From the NCBI GenBank assembly GCA_965372355.1, contig CBDVBZ010000003.1:27130-91129 (forward strand): a stretch of DNA of 64,000 nucleotides. The letters are read 5' to 3'. The position numbers were made by a program, and so were the translations under genes. Numbering within the stretch: position 1 is the stretch's first letter; the number at the start of each line of letters is the position of its first letter. Source of the stretch: CBDVBZ01 sp965372355. GTDB lineage: Bacteria; Krumholzibacteriota; Krumholzibacteriia; WVZY01. This document shows, piece after piece, positions 26,719 through 36,527 of this stretch. The notes under the pieces were generated by a model. That model was not told the origin of the DNA, ran no database searches, and saw nothing but the letters and a program-made list of their open reading frames with translations.

Positions 26719-27692
26719 AAAACCGGGTGTTTCTTGGAATCGATATTGGGGGGACCAACACAAAGCTCGCGCTTGTCTCCGAGACCGGCCGGCCGGTCGC
26801 CCGCGACATGATCGAAACACGCGCCGCCGACGGTGCCGAGCGGTTGTTCGCCCGTATAGCCGAGATTCTCCCGTCGGTGACCGGTCCTCGCCGCTCGATC
26901 GCTGGTGTCGGTATCGGCTGCGCGGGGCTCGTGGATACCCGGACCGGGAGGCTGAGGTCGGCGCCGAACCTGCCGGAGTGGAGAAACACTCCCATTTTGA
27001 GAATCGGCAGGCAAGTCTTTGGGGTATACACCTATATAGACAACGATGCCAACGCCGCCGCGTACGGTGAGTACCAACGCGGGTGTGGCAAGCGGGCGCG
27101 TCTCTTCGTGTGCATCACGCTGGGCACCGGGGTTGGGGGTGGCATCGTCAGTCACGGCGAAGTTCTCAGAGGATCGAGGAACTACGCTGGAGAGATCGGT
27201 CATATGACGGTCAATGGCCGGGGTCCGCGCTGCCGTTGTGGCAATCGAGGGTGTCTGGAAGCGTATGTCGGCGCGTGGGCGCTGGTCAGGTCCGCGAGAC
27301 GCATCCTGGGGCCAAAGCCCGGCGGGGGCCTGCGCGGATCGCGGGCATCCACACCCCTGACACCGGAGAGAATCGCCGGCGCGGCGCGCAAGGGACACCG
27401 CGCGGCCCGGGAGGTTTTTGTCCGCGCCGCAGAGCACCTCGGTACGGCGATTGCGACACTGGTCAATGTTCTCAACCCGGATGTGGTTGGGCTGGCTGGT
27501 GGTGTGGCCACCGAGTTCGACCTCATGGAGGATCGCGTGCGCGCCGTGGTCGCCGATCGGGCCTTCCCCGAGTCGGTGGAAGCGGTGAAGATCGTTCGCG
27601 GCGTGCTCGGGCTCGACGCCGCCGCGATTGGTGTGGCTCTGATGGCCAGGGATGCGGTGCGCTCATCGAATAGACGGAGAGAGAAGGCTTAA
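26715..27692 (+). CDS. ROK-family sugar kinase (glucokinase-like)
   Basis: The protein begins FLGIDIGGTNTKLALV, the phosphate-1 motif, then DNDANAAAYGE with the catalytic Asp, TLGTGVGGGIV, and the ROK zinc site GPRCRCGNRGCLEAY. It lacks a DNA-binding domain, so it is a kinase rather than a repressor. Likely substrate is glucose or an N-acetylhexosamine. ATG at 26715 overlaps folC by 4 bases and it ends one base before the lptD start. Confidence 0.9.
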   Translation: MKNRVFLGIDIGGTNTKLALVSETGRPVARDMIETRAADGAERLFARIAEILPSVTGPRRSIAGVGIGCAGLVDTRTGRLRSAPNLPEWRNTPILRIGRQVFGVYTYIDNDANAAAYGEYQRGCGKRARLFVCITLGTGVGGGIVSHGEVLRGSRNYAGEIGHMTVNGRGPRCRCGNRGCLEAYVGAWALVRSARRILGPKPGGGLRGSRASTPLTPERIAGAARKGHRAAREVFVRAAEHLGTAIATLVNVLNPDVVGLAGGVATEFDLMEDRVRAVVADRAFPESVEAVKIVRGVLGLDAAAIGVALMARDAVRSSNRRREKA

Positions 27693-27693
27693 G

Positions 27694-30600
27694 TTGGGTC
27701 TCCGGAGACATGTTGCAGTAGTGCTGATCATGGCGATCTGGCTCCCCATGACCGCCTGGTCTCAACAGGACCCAATACGCAATAGGCCCGCCGCGCAGGA
27801 CAGCTCCTATCACATCAACACCGGTACGAGCTCGCTCAAGGAGATCGACGGCGAGCGCGTCATCGAGCTCAGGGACGGCGTCCGAATCCGGCAGGGCGAC
27901 CTAACGATCACGAGCGATGAAGGACGACGGTATATGACCCGTCAACTGGCGCTGCTCATCGGTAACGTCACGATCGACCAGCACGAACTCCATATGGAGG
28001 GAGATGAGGGCGAGTACTGGAGTTTGAAAGACGAGGCCGTGCTGATTGGCAATGTAAAGATCATCGATCGAGGCTGGGAGATCGAGTGCGATCGGGCCGA
28101 GTTCAACCGCACGACCAACCACGCGTGGCTCATCGGCAACGTTGTTGCCGCCGATTCGGCGAGCACTCTTTTGGCGGACAGCGTGTTCTACGACCAGGTG
28201 ACGCAGGAGGTCGAGGCGTTCGGGAATGTCATCATATCCAACCCGGCGGAACGCATTGTGGTGACGGGCAAGCACGGGATTTTCCATAGGGGCCTCAACG
28301 AAGCCATCCTTGATAACAATCCGCGTATGATCATCGATTCGGACAGCGAGCAACCTGCCCTGATCGATGCTGATACGATGCGGTTCTACCCGGAAGAAAA
28401 CAGAGCGGTCGCATCGGGTCGAGTGAAGATCGTCAAGGGCGAAATGGTCACGCAATGCGATTCGGCCGTCGTTATCGACAGCGAAAAACGGGCGGAGTTG
28501 TACGGCAACCCTATGGCTCGCCAGAACAATGTGTCGATGGCCGCGGACAAGATGCTTCTCTTCTACACTGAGGAGGAGGTGAACAGGATCGGTCTGCGAG
28601 GCAGTGCGATCATCCAGGACACGCCTTCGGACACCCTGATCGTTGATCGCGACAGCTGGGTCCAGGGGGATTCGATGGATCTCTATCTGCGGGACAACCG
28701 TGTGGACTCGATTGCGGTGGGGGGAAACGCAACGAGCGAGTACTACCCCTGGAGCGTCGATCGTGTGGAAGCGAATTTCGTACGCGGCGATGAGATGTTC
28801 TTCGTGTTCGAGAACGATTCGTTATCCAGTGTCAAAATAAGAGGCAAAGCCGACGGGGTGTACCGGTACGTGGACCTCGCGCCAAACCAGACCGGGGACT
28901 CACTTCGTTCGGAGGTGGACACGTCACTCGTGTACGTGCCGTTTAGCACAAATGCGGAGAAGATCGTCTACTCGGCGGACTCGATCCAGTACTTCGCCCA
29001 ATCACGTGATATGGTGCTCAACGGCACTGGAAAGATCATCTACGGCGATCGGACGCTGTTGGCCAAGAACATCAAATACAACTCCAACCTGCAGCTGATC
29101 GATGCCACCGGGGCGCCGGTGCTCATCGAGGGCAGCGAGAAGCTTCGCGGCTCCCAGATGGGCTACGATCTCGACAGCGGTGTCGGGCTCGTCAAAGAGG
29201 GCGCCACGAAGTTCATACAGGGGTACTACAAGGGAGAGGATATCGCCAAGGTCGGTGACAACATCCTCAAGGTGTGGCGCTCGCAATACACGACGTGCGA
29301 TCTCAAGGTGCCCCACTATCATTTCACATCCAACCAGATGAAGGTCTACCTCGATGACAAGGTTGTAACCGGTCCGATCGTGCTGTACATCGGGGATACC
29401 CCGCTTATGGCGCTTCCGTTCTTTGCCCAGAATATCCGTCAGGGCAGACGGTCGGGTATCCTGAGACCGGACTTTCAGTTTGGAATCACCGGAGGGGGAG
29501 ACCGGTTTATTCGTAACATCGGCTATTACTGGGCCACGAATCAGTATACGGATTTCACAGTCGTCGGTGATTTTAACGAGGGCACGCGTGCGCAGTTCAG
29601 ATTGGACAACCAGTACAGGCTCCGTTACAGCTTCGATGGAGGGTTCAACTATAGATGGTTGCGCAGACTGGACAACAATACAAACGAGTGGACAATCAAA
29701 GCCAGACACAACCAGGCGTTTCAGAGCGGATACAAGCTCAACGCGAACCTGAGTTTTGTAAGCAGTGACCGGGCACCTCAGGAAGTCAACAACATCGACC
29801 AGGTCCAGGATGTCATCGACCGGAGCATCCGGTCGACAGCCAGGGTCAGCAAGAGCTGGGAGGGAATCGTCGGGTTTTCGGCATCAATGGATCGCCAACA
29901 GTACCTCAACGTCACCCAACCGGGCGGTGTGAAGCTGAACATGACGCTCCCGGATCTCCGTCTCTCGATACCTTCGCGGACGCTCTACTTTGGAAAGAAG
30001 ACGACACGGGGTGACAGGGGGTTTTGGGAATCGATGCTCGATAACATTCGTTTCTCGCCGGGTTTGAGTGCGAGGCGCACGGTGAACGAACGTATCATCA
30101 GTGAGGCTGGTGCCATCATCGATCCGGAGGACCCGCCCACCGTCAAAACGGACGTTTTCGTAAGCAATCAGAGCCTGAGTTTCTCGGCCCCGACGAAGCT
30201 GGGATTCATCAACGTATCCCCGACGCTTTCGGCTTCCAACTCCTATACAAGGACCAGGATGGAGGGGGATGCGTTTCTCGACACGCTGCTTGTCCCCGGG
30301 GACACGACCGTTGTCAATGCGGTCGGCACGCTGACAAGCGAGAATGATTTTAACTGGAACATCGGAGCGGCGGCGAGTTCCAATTTCTATGGGACGTTCT
30401 ATCCTACCATCGGTATTCTGACCGGTATCCGTCACCGCGTACAACCCACGGCAAGTTACAGTTTTCGGCCCGCGCGGGGCGACAGGCCTCGCAGCCAGAG
30501 CGTAAGCGTCGGGCTGACAAACTCGTTCGATTTCAAGGTCAAGGATGAGGATACGGATGAGGAGCGCAAGCTCAGCAACGTGCTCTTGTGGTCGCTCCGC

Positions 30601-31260
30601 TCGGCGTACAACCCCGATGCGCCGAGCAAACGAAACTGGAGCACGATCGGCAGTAATCTCAACACTCAAGTTTACGGTGTGAGCTTCTCGCTGAACAACA
30701 GCATCGATCCGTACGAGTGGGAAGTCACCTCCACCCGGATGACGTCGAACTTCACGTTCAGAGGGACGCACGGCCTCGGGCTCGCCGGGGGAGGTCCGAA
30801 GACCTCGGATCTCAACCCATTGGCCGCGGATACAACGGGTGTCGATGAGGATACGCCCCTGGGCGATGCGCGCGACACCGGTACGCGTCCCAAGGATGAG
30901 AGAGACCCCAACCAGCAAGGGCTCAATTGGAGTATCCGCGCGGCGCTCAGTTTCTCGAAGCTCAAGGGGTTCGATCCCGCTTCGACACTCAACCTGGGGG
31001 CTTCGATCAACCTCACACGCAATTGGCTGATCACCTACAACACCAGCTACAATGTCGAAACGCGCGAAATCCAGGGACAGAACTACACACTGGCCCGAGA
31101 CCTCCACTGTTGGGAGATGTCGATATCGCGACAGCAACTCGGTGATCGGTGGGAGTACTACTTCAGGATCTCGCTGAAGGCACATCGCGACCTCTACGCC
31201 GAACAGGGCCCACGCGGTCTTGCCGGCGGCGGCGGCATACCCGGTCAATTCAACTATTAG
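27694..31260 (+). CDS. lptD: LptD-like LPS assembly outer-membrane protein
   Basis: TTG at 27694 follows AGAGAAGG, and gives a clear signal peptide (RRHVAVVLIMAIWLPMTAWSQ). Residues to about 450 are repeated OstA/LptA-type beta-jellyroll units (RVKIVKGEMVTQCDSAVV, ATGAPVLIEGSE). The C-terminal part (from MALPFFAQNIRQGRRSGILRPD) resembles the LptD barrel, a large beta-barrel that inserts LPS in the outer leaflet. At 1188 residues it is longer than the roughly 780-residue E. coli protein, as in FCB relatives. No lptE is seen. It is the best evidence in the window for an LPS-type outer membrane. Confidence 0.85.
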   Translation: MGLRRHVAVVLIMAIWLPMTAWSQQDPIRNRPAAQDSSYHINTGTSSLKEIDGERVIELRDGVRIRQGDLTITSDEGRRYMTRQLALLIGNVTIDQHELHMEGDEGEYWSLKDEAVLIGNVKIIDRGWEIECDRAEFNRTTNHAWLIGNVVAADSASTLLADSVFYDQVTQEVEAFGNVIISNPAERIVVTGKHGIFHRGLNEAILDNNPRMIIDSDSEQPALIDADTMRFYPEENRAVASGRVKIVKGEMVTQCDSAVVIDSEKRAELYGNPMARQNNVSMAADKMLLFYTEEEVNRIGLRGSAIIQDTPSDTLIVDRDSWVQGDSMDLYLRDNRVDSIAVGGNATSEYYPWSVDRVEANFVRGDEMFFVFENDSLSSVKIRGKADGVYRYVDLAPNQTGDSLRSEVDTSLVYVPFSTNAEKIVYSADSIQYFAQSRDMVLNGTGKIIYGDRTLLAKNIKYNSNLQLIDATGAPVLIEGSEKLRGSQMGYDLDSGVGLVKEGATKFIQGYYKGEDIAKVGDNILKVWRSQYTTCDLKVPHYHFTSNQMKVYLDDKVVTGPIVLYIGDTPLMALPFFAQNIRQGRRSGILRPDFQFGITGGGDRFIRNIGYYWATNQYTDFTVVGDFNEGTRAQFRLDNQYRLRYSFDGGFNYRWLRRLDNNTNEWTIKARHNQAFQSGYKLNANLSFVSSDRAPQEVNNIDQVQDVIDRSIRSTARVSKSWEGIVGFSASMDRQQYLNVTQPGGVKLNMTLPDLRLSIPSRTLYFGKKTTRGDRGFWESMLDNIRFSPGLSARRTVNERIISEAGAIIDPEDPPTVKTDVFVSNQSLSFSAPTKLGFINVSPTLSASNSYTRTRMEGDAFLDTLLVPGDTTVVNAVGTLTSENDFNWNIGAAASSNFYGTFYPTIGILTGIRHRVQPTASYSFRPARGDRPRSQSVSVGLTNSFDFKVKDEDTDEERKLSNVLLWSLRSAYNPDAPSKRNWSTIGSNLNTQVYGVSFSLNNSIDPYEWEVTSTRMTSNFTFRGTHGLGLAGGGPKTSDLNPLAADTTGVDEDTPLGDARDTGTRPKDERDPNQQGLNWSIRAALSFSKLKGFDPASTLNLGASINLTRNWLITYNTSYNVETREIQGQNYTLARDLHCWEMSISRQQLGDRWEYYFRISLKAHRDLYAEQGPRGLAGGGGIPGQFNY

Positions 31261-31415
31261 CATTCGCGGACATTCCCTTTCCTTAAGCCTCAATCGGCAT
31301 GCTCAAATGATGACAAACACGGTTCTGTCGCATACGAATGCGGACTTCGAGTGACCAGAGTTTTTTGCACATCGAGTAGTTCCCTTTCCCATGCGAGAAA
31401 GTGAAGAATAATCAT

Positions 31416-31445
31416 TGACAGGATTTTTTGGACTACCCTAAAGTG
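31416..31445 (+). promoter_or_regulatory. Promoter for the HU gene
   Basis: TTGACA at 31416-31421 is a perfect -35, and TAAAGT at 31440-31445 is a moderate -10 after an 18-base spacer. The ribosome site GAGGAGG and GTG start lie just downstream, leaving a short leader of about 25 bases. Confidence 0.6.
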
Positions 31446-31473
31446 CCGATAACAACAGGAGAGGAGGTGTAAC

Positions 31474-31767
31474 GTGAACAAAACAGAACTCGTCGAAAAG
31501 GTTGCGGGAAAGACCGGGTTGACTCTGAAGGATTCGAAGATAGTGGTGGACGCCATTTTCAGCACCGTTCCGAAGGAAGGCATTATCGCGTCCGAGCTCA
31601 ACGCTGGCCGGAAAGTCCAGATTACCGGTTTTGGGACCTTTCAGGTTCGTAAGAGAAAGAAGCGCGAGGGTAGAAACCCGCAGACCGGGGAGCCGATTCA
31701 GATCCCCGCATCTCGTTTCCCCGCGTTTTCGTCCGGGCGGTCGCTCAAAGAGCGCATCCGCAAATAG
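31474..31767 (+). CDS. HU-family DNA-binding protein
   Basis: The 97-residue protein shows the HU pattern: MNKTELVEKVAGKTGLTLKD, a central VQITGFGTFQVRKRK and the DNA arm GRNPQTGEPIQIPASRFPAFSSGRSLKERI. GTG at 31474 follows GGAGAGGAGGTG. It is a homodimeric or heterodimeric nucleoid protein, with one promoter and a terminator of its own. Confidence 0.95.
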   Translation: MNKTELVEKVAGKTGLTLKDSKIVVDAIFSTVPKEGIIASELNAGRKVQITGFGTFQVRKRKKREGRNPQTGEPIQIPASRFPAFSSGRSLKERIRK

Positions 31768-31797
31768 GGGACACCAGGGGAGAACAGTTTTTTTGTG

Positions 31798-31826
31798 GCG
31801 GGGCCGAGTGGCCCCGCTATTTCTTT
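31798..31826 (+). terminator. Rho-independent terminator after HU
   Basis: An 8-bp perfect stem GCGGGGCC/GGCCCCGC with GAGT loop (31798-31817) is followed by TATTTCTTT. It lies 31 bases after the HU stop. Confidence 0.75.
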
Positions 31827-31865
31827 GTTGGAGATCTGAATTAATTCATTATATTTGGGAAGGTT

Positions 31866-32690
31866 ATGAGAAAAGCTCGCACCGTCGAGCTCGGGAAGGG
31901 ACTCACCGTGAAGACTCGGATCCTCGTCATCTTGATCCTGTTTTTTGCCGGCTTGCCTGCAGGCACGTCCTGGGCCGAGAGCAGCTTTTTTATCCCCGGT
32001 GTTGATTTCTCGAAGCTGGTTCTCGAGGAGGGTGCCTGGTGTCGTTACCGGATCGCCGACGAGGCGCTCGGTTTGATCGACTCGAGCGAGATCTACGTCG
32101 GTATTCCATCGAGCGAGATGACACCGGAAGGGCACGCCTTCTGGGTGGAGATCGAGACGCGGCCGGTGGGGGCAGGGACGGCAGAAGCCCAGGTCCTGAA
32201 ACTACTTGTCTTGGAACGAATAAGGAACTTTACCGTCGGGGATTCACTGGGCGACTACGTCGTCAGGTTGTATAGTAAAAGTGGCGCACATCCGCCCCAG
32301 GAAGAGGACCCGAAGGAGTTCAGACGGTTCTCCCTGGTCATCCCCACGACGGATTCCTCATGGGTAGCCACGCCGGACGTGCCGACCGCCACGGCGGGAG
32401 GAGATTTTACCTGCATCAGAAAAGAACGTGTCGTCGTAGACGACAAGGAGATCCCCACCGGCAACATCACGTTGATCAAGAAGGCACGGGACGACTTCAA
32501 GGTATGGTTCTGTGATGATATCCCGGTTTTCCGGCTTGCGAGGTGTGAAATCGTTCGGGTTCGAGAGACGGAAACGGTCCCCAAGATAAAGGGGATACCC
32601 GCATCGGGCCGGAAAGACTCGAGAACGACCGCAGAGCTTGTCGCCTTTGGCTACGATGCCAGACCGATTCTGCCCCTGGAAGGGCGATAA
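31866..32690 (+). CDS. Secreted hypothetical protein
   Basis: A signal peptide is clear (VKTRILVILILFFAGLPAGTSWAES). Either ATG at 31866 or GTG at 31908 could start it; the latter has GGAAGGGA at good spacing and a signal starting at once. The mature part is about 230 residues, beta-rich, with a Cys in DFTCIRKERV and another in RLARCEIV that might pair. I recognise no family. It lies directly upstream of the broken protease by 17 bases, so it may have been part of the same secretion cargo unit. Confidence 0.65.
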   Translation: MRKARTVELGKGLTVKTRILVILILFFAGLPAGTSWAESSFFIPGVDFSKLVLEEGAWCRYRIADEALGLIDSSEIYVGIPSSEMTPEGHAFWVEIETRPVGAGTAEAQVLKLLVLERIRNFTVGDSLGDYVVRLYSKSGAHPPQEEDPKEFRRFSLVIPTTDSSWVATPDVPTATAGGDFTCIRKERVVVDDKEIPTGNITLIKKARDDFKVWFCDDIPVFRLARCEIVRVRETETVPKIKGIPASGRKDSRTTAELVAFGYDARPILPLEGR

Positions 32691-32706
32691 CCAAGGAAGG
32701 TCCGTG

Positions 32707-34903
32707 ATGCGTCACCTATGGGGCTGTGTTACTGTTCTGCTCCTGGGGTGTGTTTTGCTTCCACAACCGGCCGCGTCGGCCGCGGGAGACCCGCCTGCCA
32801 AGGTAAATGCATACGCAATAGAGGATGGTCCCAAACAGAGGATATTCATTCGGTGCGGTTCCGTGACTGAATCCGAGGTCATTGCGCTCAGAAAGAGGCT
32901 GACGGAATCGGGTGCCGAGAAGGTCAATCTCTTCTTCTCGTCCGTCATTGGGTGCGAGATACCGACCGCTCTCGATCCCGGGGAGTTGATCGGTGATGAT
33001 CGCTTTTCGTTTATAGAGGAGTCCCGCGTCGACGTGGCGAAGTCAGCTACCGACGAGATCGCGCGGGTCAAACAGTATTATGAGATGGCGAACAAAGTGG
33101 CCAACGGTGGACCGTCACTGATCCCGTCGGCCGATTTCCACGATCGCGTCGTTTACAACTCCCCCGAGATCATCGAGAAATCAAGGTGGCGTCCGGTCGA
33201 GGGCGCGCCGGGGCAGTTCGCCGCAGGGCGGGGTGTCAGTGAGAACTCCGAGTTCATGATTGGCGACGTCCTGGTTCAACTCGTATTCCCCGAGAGCGAA
33301 GGTGTGACGCAGACCGAGAACTGGACGAACCGGGAGCTGATTGACGCGAGCCAGGGCTCCGTCGTCGGCTCGCTCGCCTATCAGCAGACGTATGGCTATG
33401 TACCGATCAGCTTTGTGTTCACGAAGGTAGAACGGGCCGAGATCTCCTTCGAGCCGATTCATCACAACCTCAACAATGACGCCACGACCTGGATACCCAA
33501 CGTCATGACGAACATGGGTTACGGTGGGCCAAAGGATGCCTAGGTGGCGGTCCACAACTACAATGAGGAAGGCCGCAGGCGTTTCGGTACCGATTGGGTT
33601 TTTACGGTCTTTATCGCAAACAGTCGCAACGAGCCCGGTCATATCTTCTCGGGCAGCACCGGCGCCGTCGGATTGTCAGTCCAGCTCGGGATACCTGAAC
33701 TACCTGAACCGGAACAAACAGACGCGTATGATGGATGGAACCATCGTCGGCTGTCCGGACTATGTTGATTGCCTGATGTGGAACGCGCGGGCGTCCGAAG
33801 AGTCCGGACGACCGATATGCAAATGGACCGCAGGACAGATCGGTACCATCGACGGCAACGGCAACGGTATACCGAACGTGTTCGACAGGGGGCCGACCGT
33901 CGTGTTCGAGGGAGATACCGAGGTATACGTCAGGGATCCAAGTATCACGCTGAGGATGACGGCCAAATCGTTGGCGGTGCAAAACCGCAACCCGAGGCAC
34001 GACGCCGCAAAGGACTACGCCGCACCGCTCAAGGATGCGGTTTTGAGTATCGATGGGATCGGGGAGATCCGCCTCGATCCGGATGACGGACGGTGGAACG
34101 AGGCCGAGGAGGAGTTGACGTTCGCGCTCCACGGCCTCTCTGGAGGATTGACACGTGTCCAGGTCCGCGCGCGCAACGCGTTCGGCGCGGGATCGGGCAC
34201 GATAGAGAAGAGAATCTACTTTCTCGGACTCAAGTTCGCGTTGTTCAACTTCCGCATGGAGAGGGACTTCATCGAGACGAGATGGAAGACTGTTGGCGAG
34301 ACGTTTGATGCGAAAATCGATTTGTACCGCATCACAAACGTATTCGGCACCCCCGACACGACGTTGGTAGAGGCCAATGTTCCAGCGGAAAATCCCGGAG
34401 AACTCTTTCAGAACTACTCGGTCGTGGATAGCGATATCACACCGGGACACGAGTATCACTACTTTGTGGTGGGAAGTTTCGAATGGAGCGGTCCCGACAC
34501 AACCGAGACGATCTCCACGCAATATGGCACGTTCGATATCCGAGCGATGTTGCCCCTGAGCGGCGGGCAGCATGTATCCAATGTCGCGCCGAATCCTTTT
34601 CGCGAGACGACAACGATATCGATTGATGTGCCGCAGACGTTTGTCGACACTGAAGTGGGTGACCTGCCCGGTGCCGGGTTCGGGATTCCCAGGGAGGTGC
34701 CGACCGAAGTGGCGATCACGGTCTATGATGTCAAGGGCCGCCTCGTAAAGGATATATACACCGGTAGCCTGTTCTCGCGTGTCGTATCGTTTACGTGGGA
34801 TGGAACCAACGCGAACAACCAACGTGTACCGTCTGGTGTATACTTCATCAGAGCCTCAGCGGGCCCTGTGCAGGAAGTCAGGAAGGTTGCCGTCGTTCGC
34901 TGA
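32707..34903 (+). pseudogene. Broken secreted zinc metalloprotease-like gene with C-terminal sorting domain
   Basis: ATG at 32707 opens a signal peptide (LWGCVTVLLLGCVLLPQPAASA) and an acidic pro-region. The frame is cut by TAG at 33541, but the same frame goes on as VHNYNEEGRRRFGTDWVFTVFIANS, then a +1 shift near 33650-33680 restores protein (SSGYLNYLNRNKQ, CIKW-like KWTAGQIGTIDGNGNGIPNVFD). The C-terminal part has two Ig/FnIII-like domains and ends in the type IX sorting-like NVAPNPFRETTTISI...YDVKGRLVKDI...GVYFIRASAG. At 33628 is NEPGHIF, which would be HExxH with its first His lost; the usual preceding residues of such proteases also seem deleted. Reading as a protease is inference. Confidence 0.65.
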
Positions 34904-34946
34904 CAACCGGTCTCCGAATTTCTGTCTGCTGATATATCGCCCTGTA

Positions 34947-34976
34947 TTGACATAAGTTACAGTGCCGTGCTATAAC
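34947..34976 (+). promoter_or_regulatory. Promoter for cbs
   Basis: A perfect -35 TTGACA (34947-34952) and -10 TATAAC (34971-34976, five of six) are separated by 18 bases. The cbs ATG is 68 bases downstream of the -10, so the leader is about 60 bases; I see no riboswitch in it. Confidence 0.65.
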
Positions 34977-35043
34977 TCCGGAGGAGTTTGCGAGGATGTA
35001 GCGCTGCCCGGGGGGTTGGTGTATACCATCTGGAGATGGAACC

Positions 35044-36456
35044 ATGTCACTTGATTTGTCCAAAGTAATGTACGCAAAGACTGTGCTCGATACGATCGGC
35101 GGCACGCCATTGGTGAAGCTGAACAACGTGACGAGAGATGTGAAGGCCACTGTCCTGGCAAAGATCGAGTCCTTCAACCCGGGAGGAAGTGTCAAGGACC
35201 GAATCGGATCTCACATCATCGCGGACGCCGAGAAGAAAGGGGACCTCAAACCAGGTGGCACTATTGTTGAGTCGACATCGGGCAACACTGGAGTGGGTTT
35301 GGCACTGGTTGCCGCGATCAAGGGTTATAAAGCTGTCTTCACCATGCCGGACAAGATGAGCCAGGAGAAGATCCAGTTGCTCAGGTCGTACGGCGCGAAG
35401 GTGATCACTTGTCCGACCGCTGTTCCCCCGGAATCCGACGAGAGCTATTACACTGTGGCCAAACGGATCGTCGCGGAAACACCCAACTCCATCCTCGCGG
35501 ATCAGTACTACAATCCGCTGAATCCGAGGGCGCACTACCTGACAACCGGCCCCGAGATCTGGGAGGCTACTGGAGGCCAGATCGGATATTTTGTCTGCGG
35601 TATCGGTACCGGAGGTACGATCAGTGGGGTCGGCCGCTTCCTCAAGGAAAAGAACCCGCAGGTCAAGATCATCGGCGCCGATCCCGAAGGGAGCATTCTC
35701 CGGGAGTATTTCTATACCAAAGAGCTGGGGGAGGCCCGCCCGTACCTCGTCGAGGGTATCGGCGAGGATATAGTGCCCGGGACCTTCGAGCTCGAGTATA
35801 TCGACGACATCTTCACCGTGAGTGATCAGGAGTCGTTCAGTATGGCGAGGCGTTTGTCCCGGGAAGAGGGACTGATGGTAGGTGGGTCTTGCGGTACCGC
35901 CGCGCACGTCGCGCTCGAGCTCGCCCGGGATCTGGACAAGGATGCCCTGGTCGTGGTGCTTCTCCCCGACAGAGGTGAGAGATACCTCAGCAAGTTTCAT
36001 TCTGACGAGTGGATGCAAAAACACCACATGCTCGACGCGGAGTATTTGACGGTTGGTAACCTGCTGCGAGAGAAGGCGGGCAAAATGCCGGTTGTCGCGT
36101 ATGTGAATGTCGACGACAGCATCCAGACGGCCGTCGAGCTCATGAAGAAGTACAATGTGACGCAGGTGCCGGTGAAAAAGGGAGACGAGTGGGTGGGCAA
36201 GCTCACCGAATGGTATTTGCTCGATCAACTACTGGAGCGGAAGGTGTCGGCCGACGAACTGGTGGGCAACGCGATGGACAAACCGTTCCCCGTACTCGGA
36301 CCGGATGCAAGCTACTCGGAGGCGCTCAAGCTGTTTTCCGAGCGCAACATGGCGATCCTGGTCGTGGATGGCAAAGAGACGGTTGGCATCGTCACCAAAT
36401 CCGATCTCGTGGAGACCATACTCCACGCTCTCGGCCGGACCGACGAACGCTCCTAG
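35044..36456 (+). CDS. cbs: Cystathionine beta-synthase with C-terminal CBS domain pair
   Basis: The first 320 residues are a type II PLP enzyme: GGTPLVKLNN, the PLP-lysine segment NPGGSVKDRIG, the TSGNTGVG substrate loop and GIGTGGTISG. A pair of CBS domains follows (PVVAYVNVDDSIQTAVELM and PFPVLGPDASYSEALKLF), which separates it from plain cysteine synthase. It condenses homocysteine with serine to cystathionine. ATG at 35044 has CTGGAGATGGAACC. The adjacent gamma-family gene would complete conversion to cysteine. No heme site can be judged. Confidence 0.9.
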   Translation: MSLDLSKVMYAKTVLDTIGGTPLVKLNNVTRDVKATVLAKIESFNPGGSVKDRIGSHIIADAEKKGDLKPGGTIVESTSGNTGVGLALVAAIKGYKAVFTMPDKMSQEKIQLLRSYGAKVITCPTAVPPESDESYYTVAKRIVAETPNSILADQYYNPLNPRAHYLTTGPEIWEATGGQIGYFVCGIGTGGTISGVGRFLKEKNPQVKIIGADPEGSILREYFYTKELGEARPYLVEGIGEDIVPGTFELEYIDDIFTVSDQESFSMARRLSREEGLMVGGSCGTAAHVALELARDLDKDALVVVLLPDRGERYLSKFHSDEWMQKHHMLDAEYLTVGNLLREKAGKMPVVAYVNVDDSIQTAVELMKKYNVTQVPVKKGDEWVGKLTEWYLLDQLLERKVSADELVGNAMDKPFPVLGPDASYSEALKLFSERNMAILVVDGKETVGIVTKSDLVETILHALGRTDERS

Positions 36457-36527
36457 ATATGCTCGCAACTTGTTTATTAACAATGTAATTTATCGTATTG
36501 TCTTCGGCTTTCACGCGGAGGTTCGTC

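Noticed and set aside
29884..31293. 469-codon open frame antisense to lptD
   Set aside because: Composition is Arg/Val-rich and shadow-like; lptD reads through the whole stretch with outer-membrane strand pattern.
33541..33543. TAG as a read-through (pyrrolysine) codon
   Set aside because: A separate frame change lies shortly downstream and the active-site region looks deleted, so decay explains both; other genes in the window end normally in TAG.
34981..35043. Possible SAM or other riboswitch before cbs
   Set aside because: The leader is only about 60 bases and I find no conserved riboswitch core in it.
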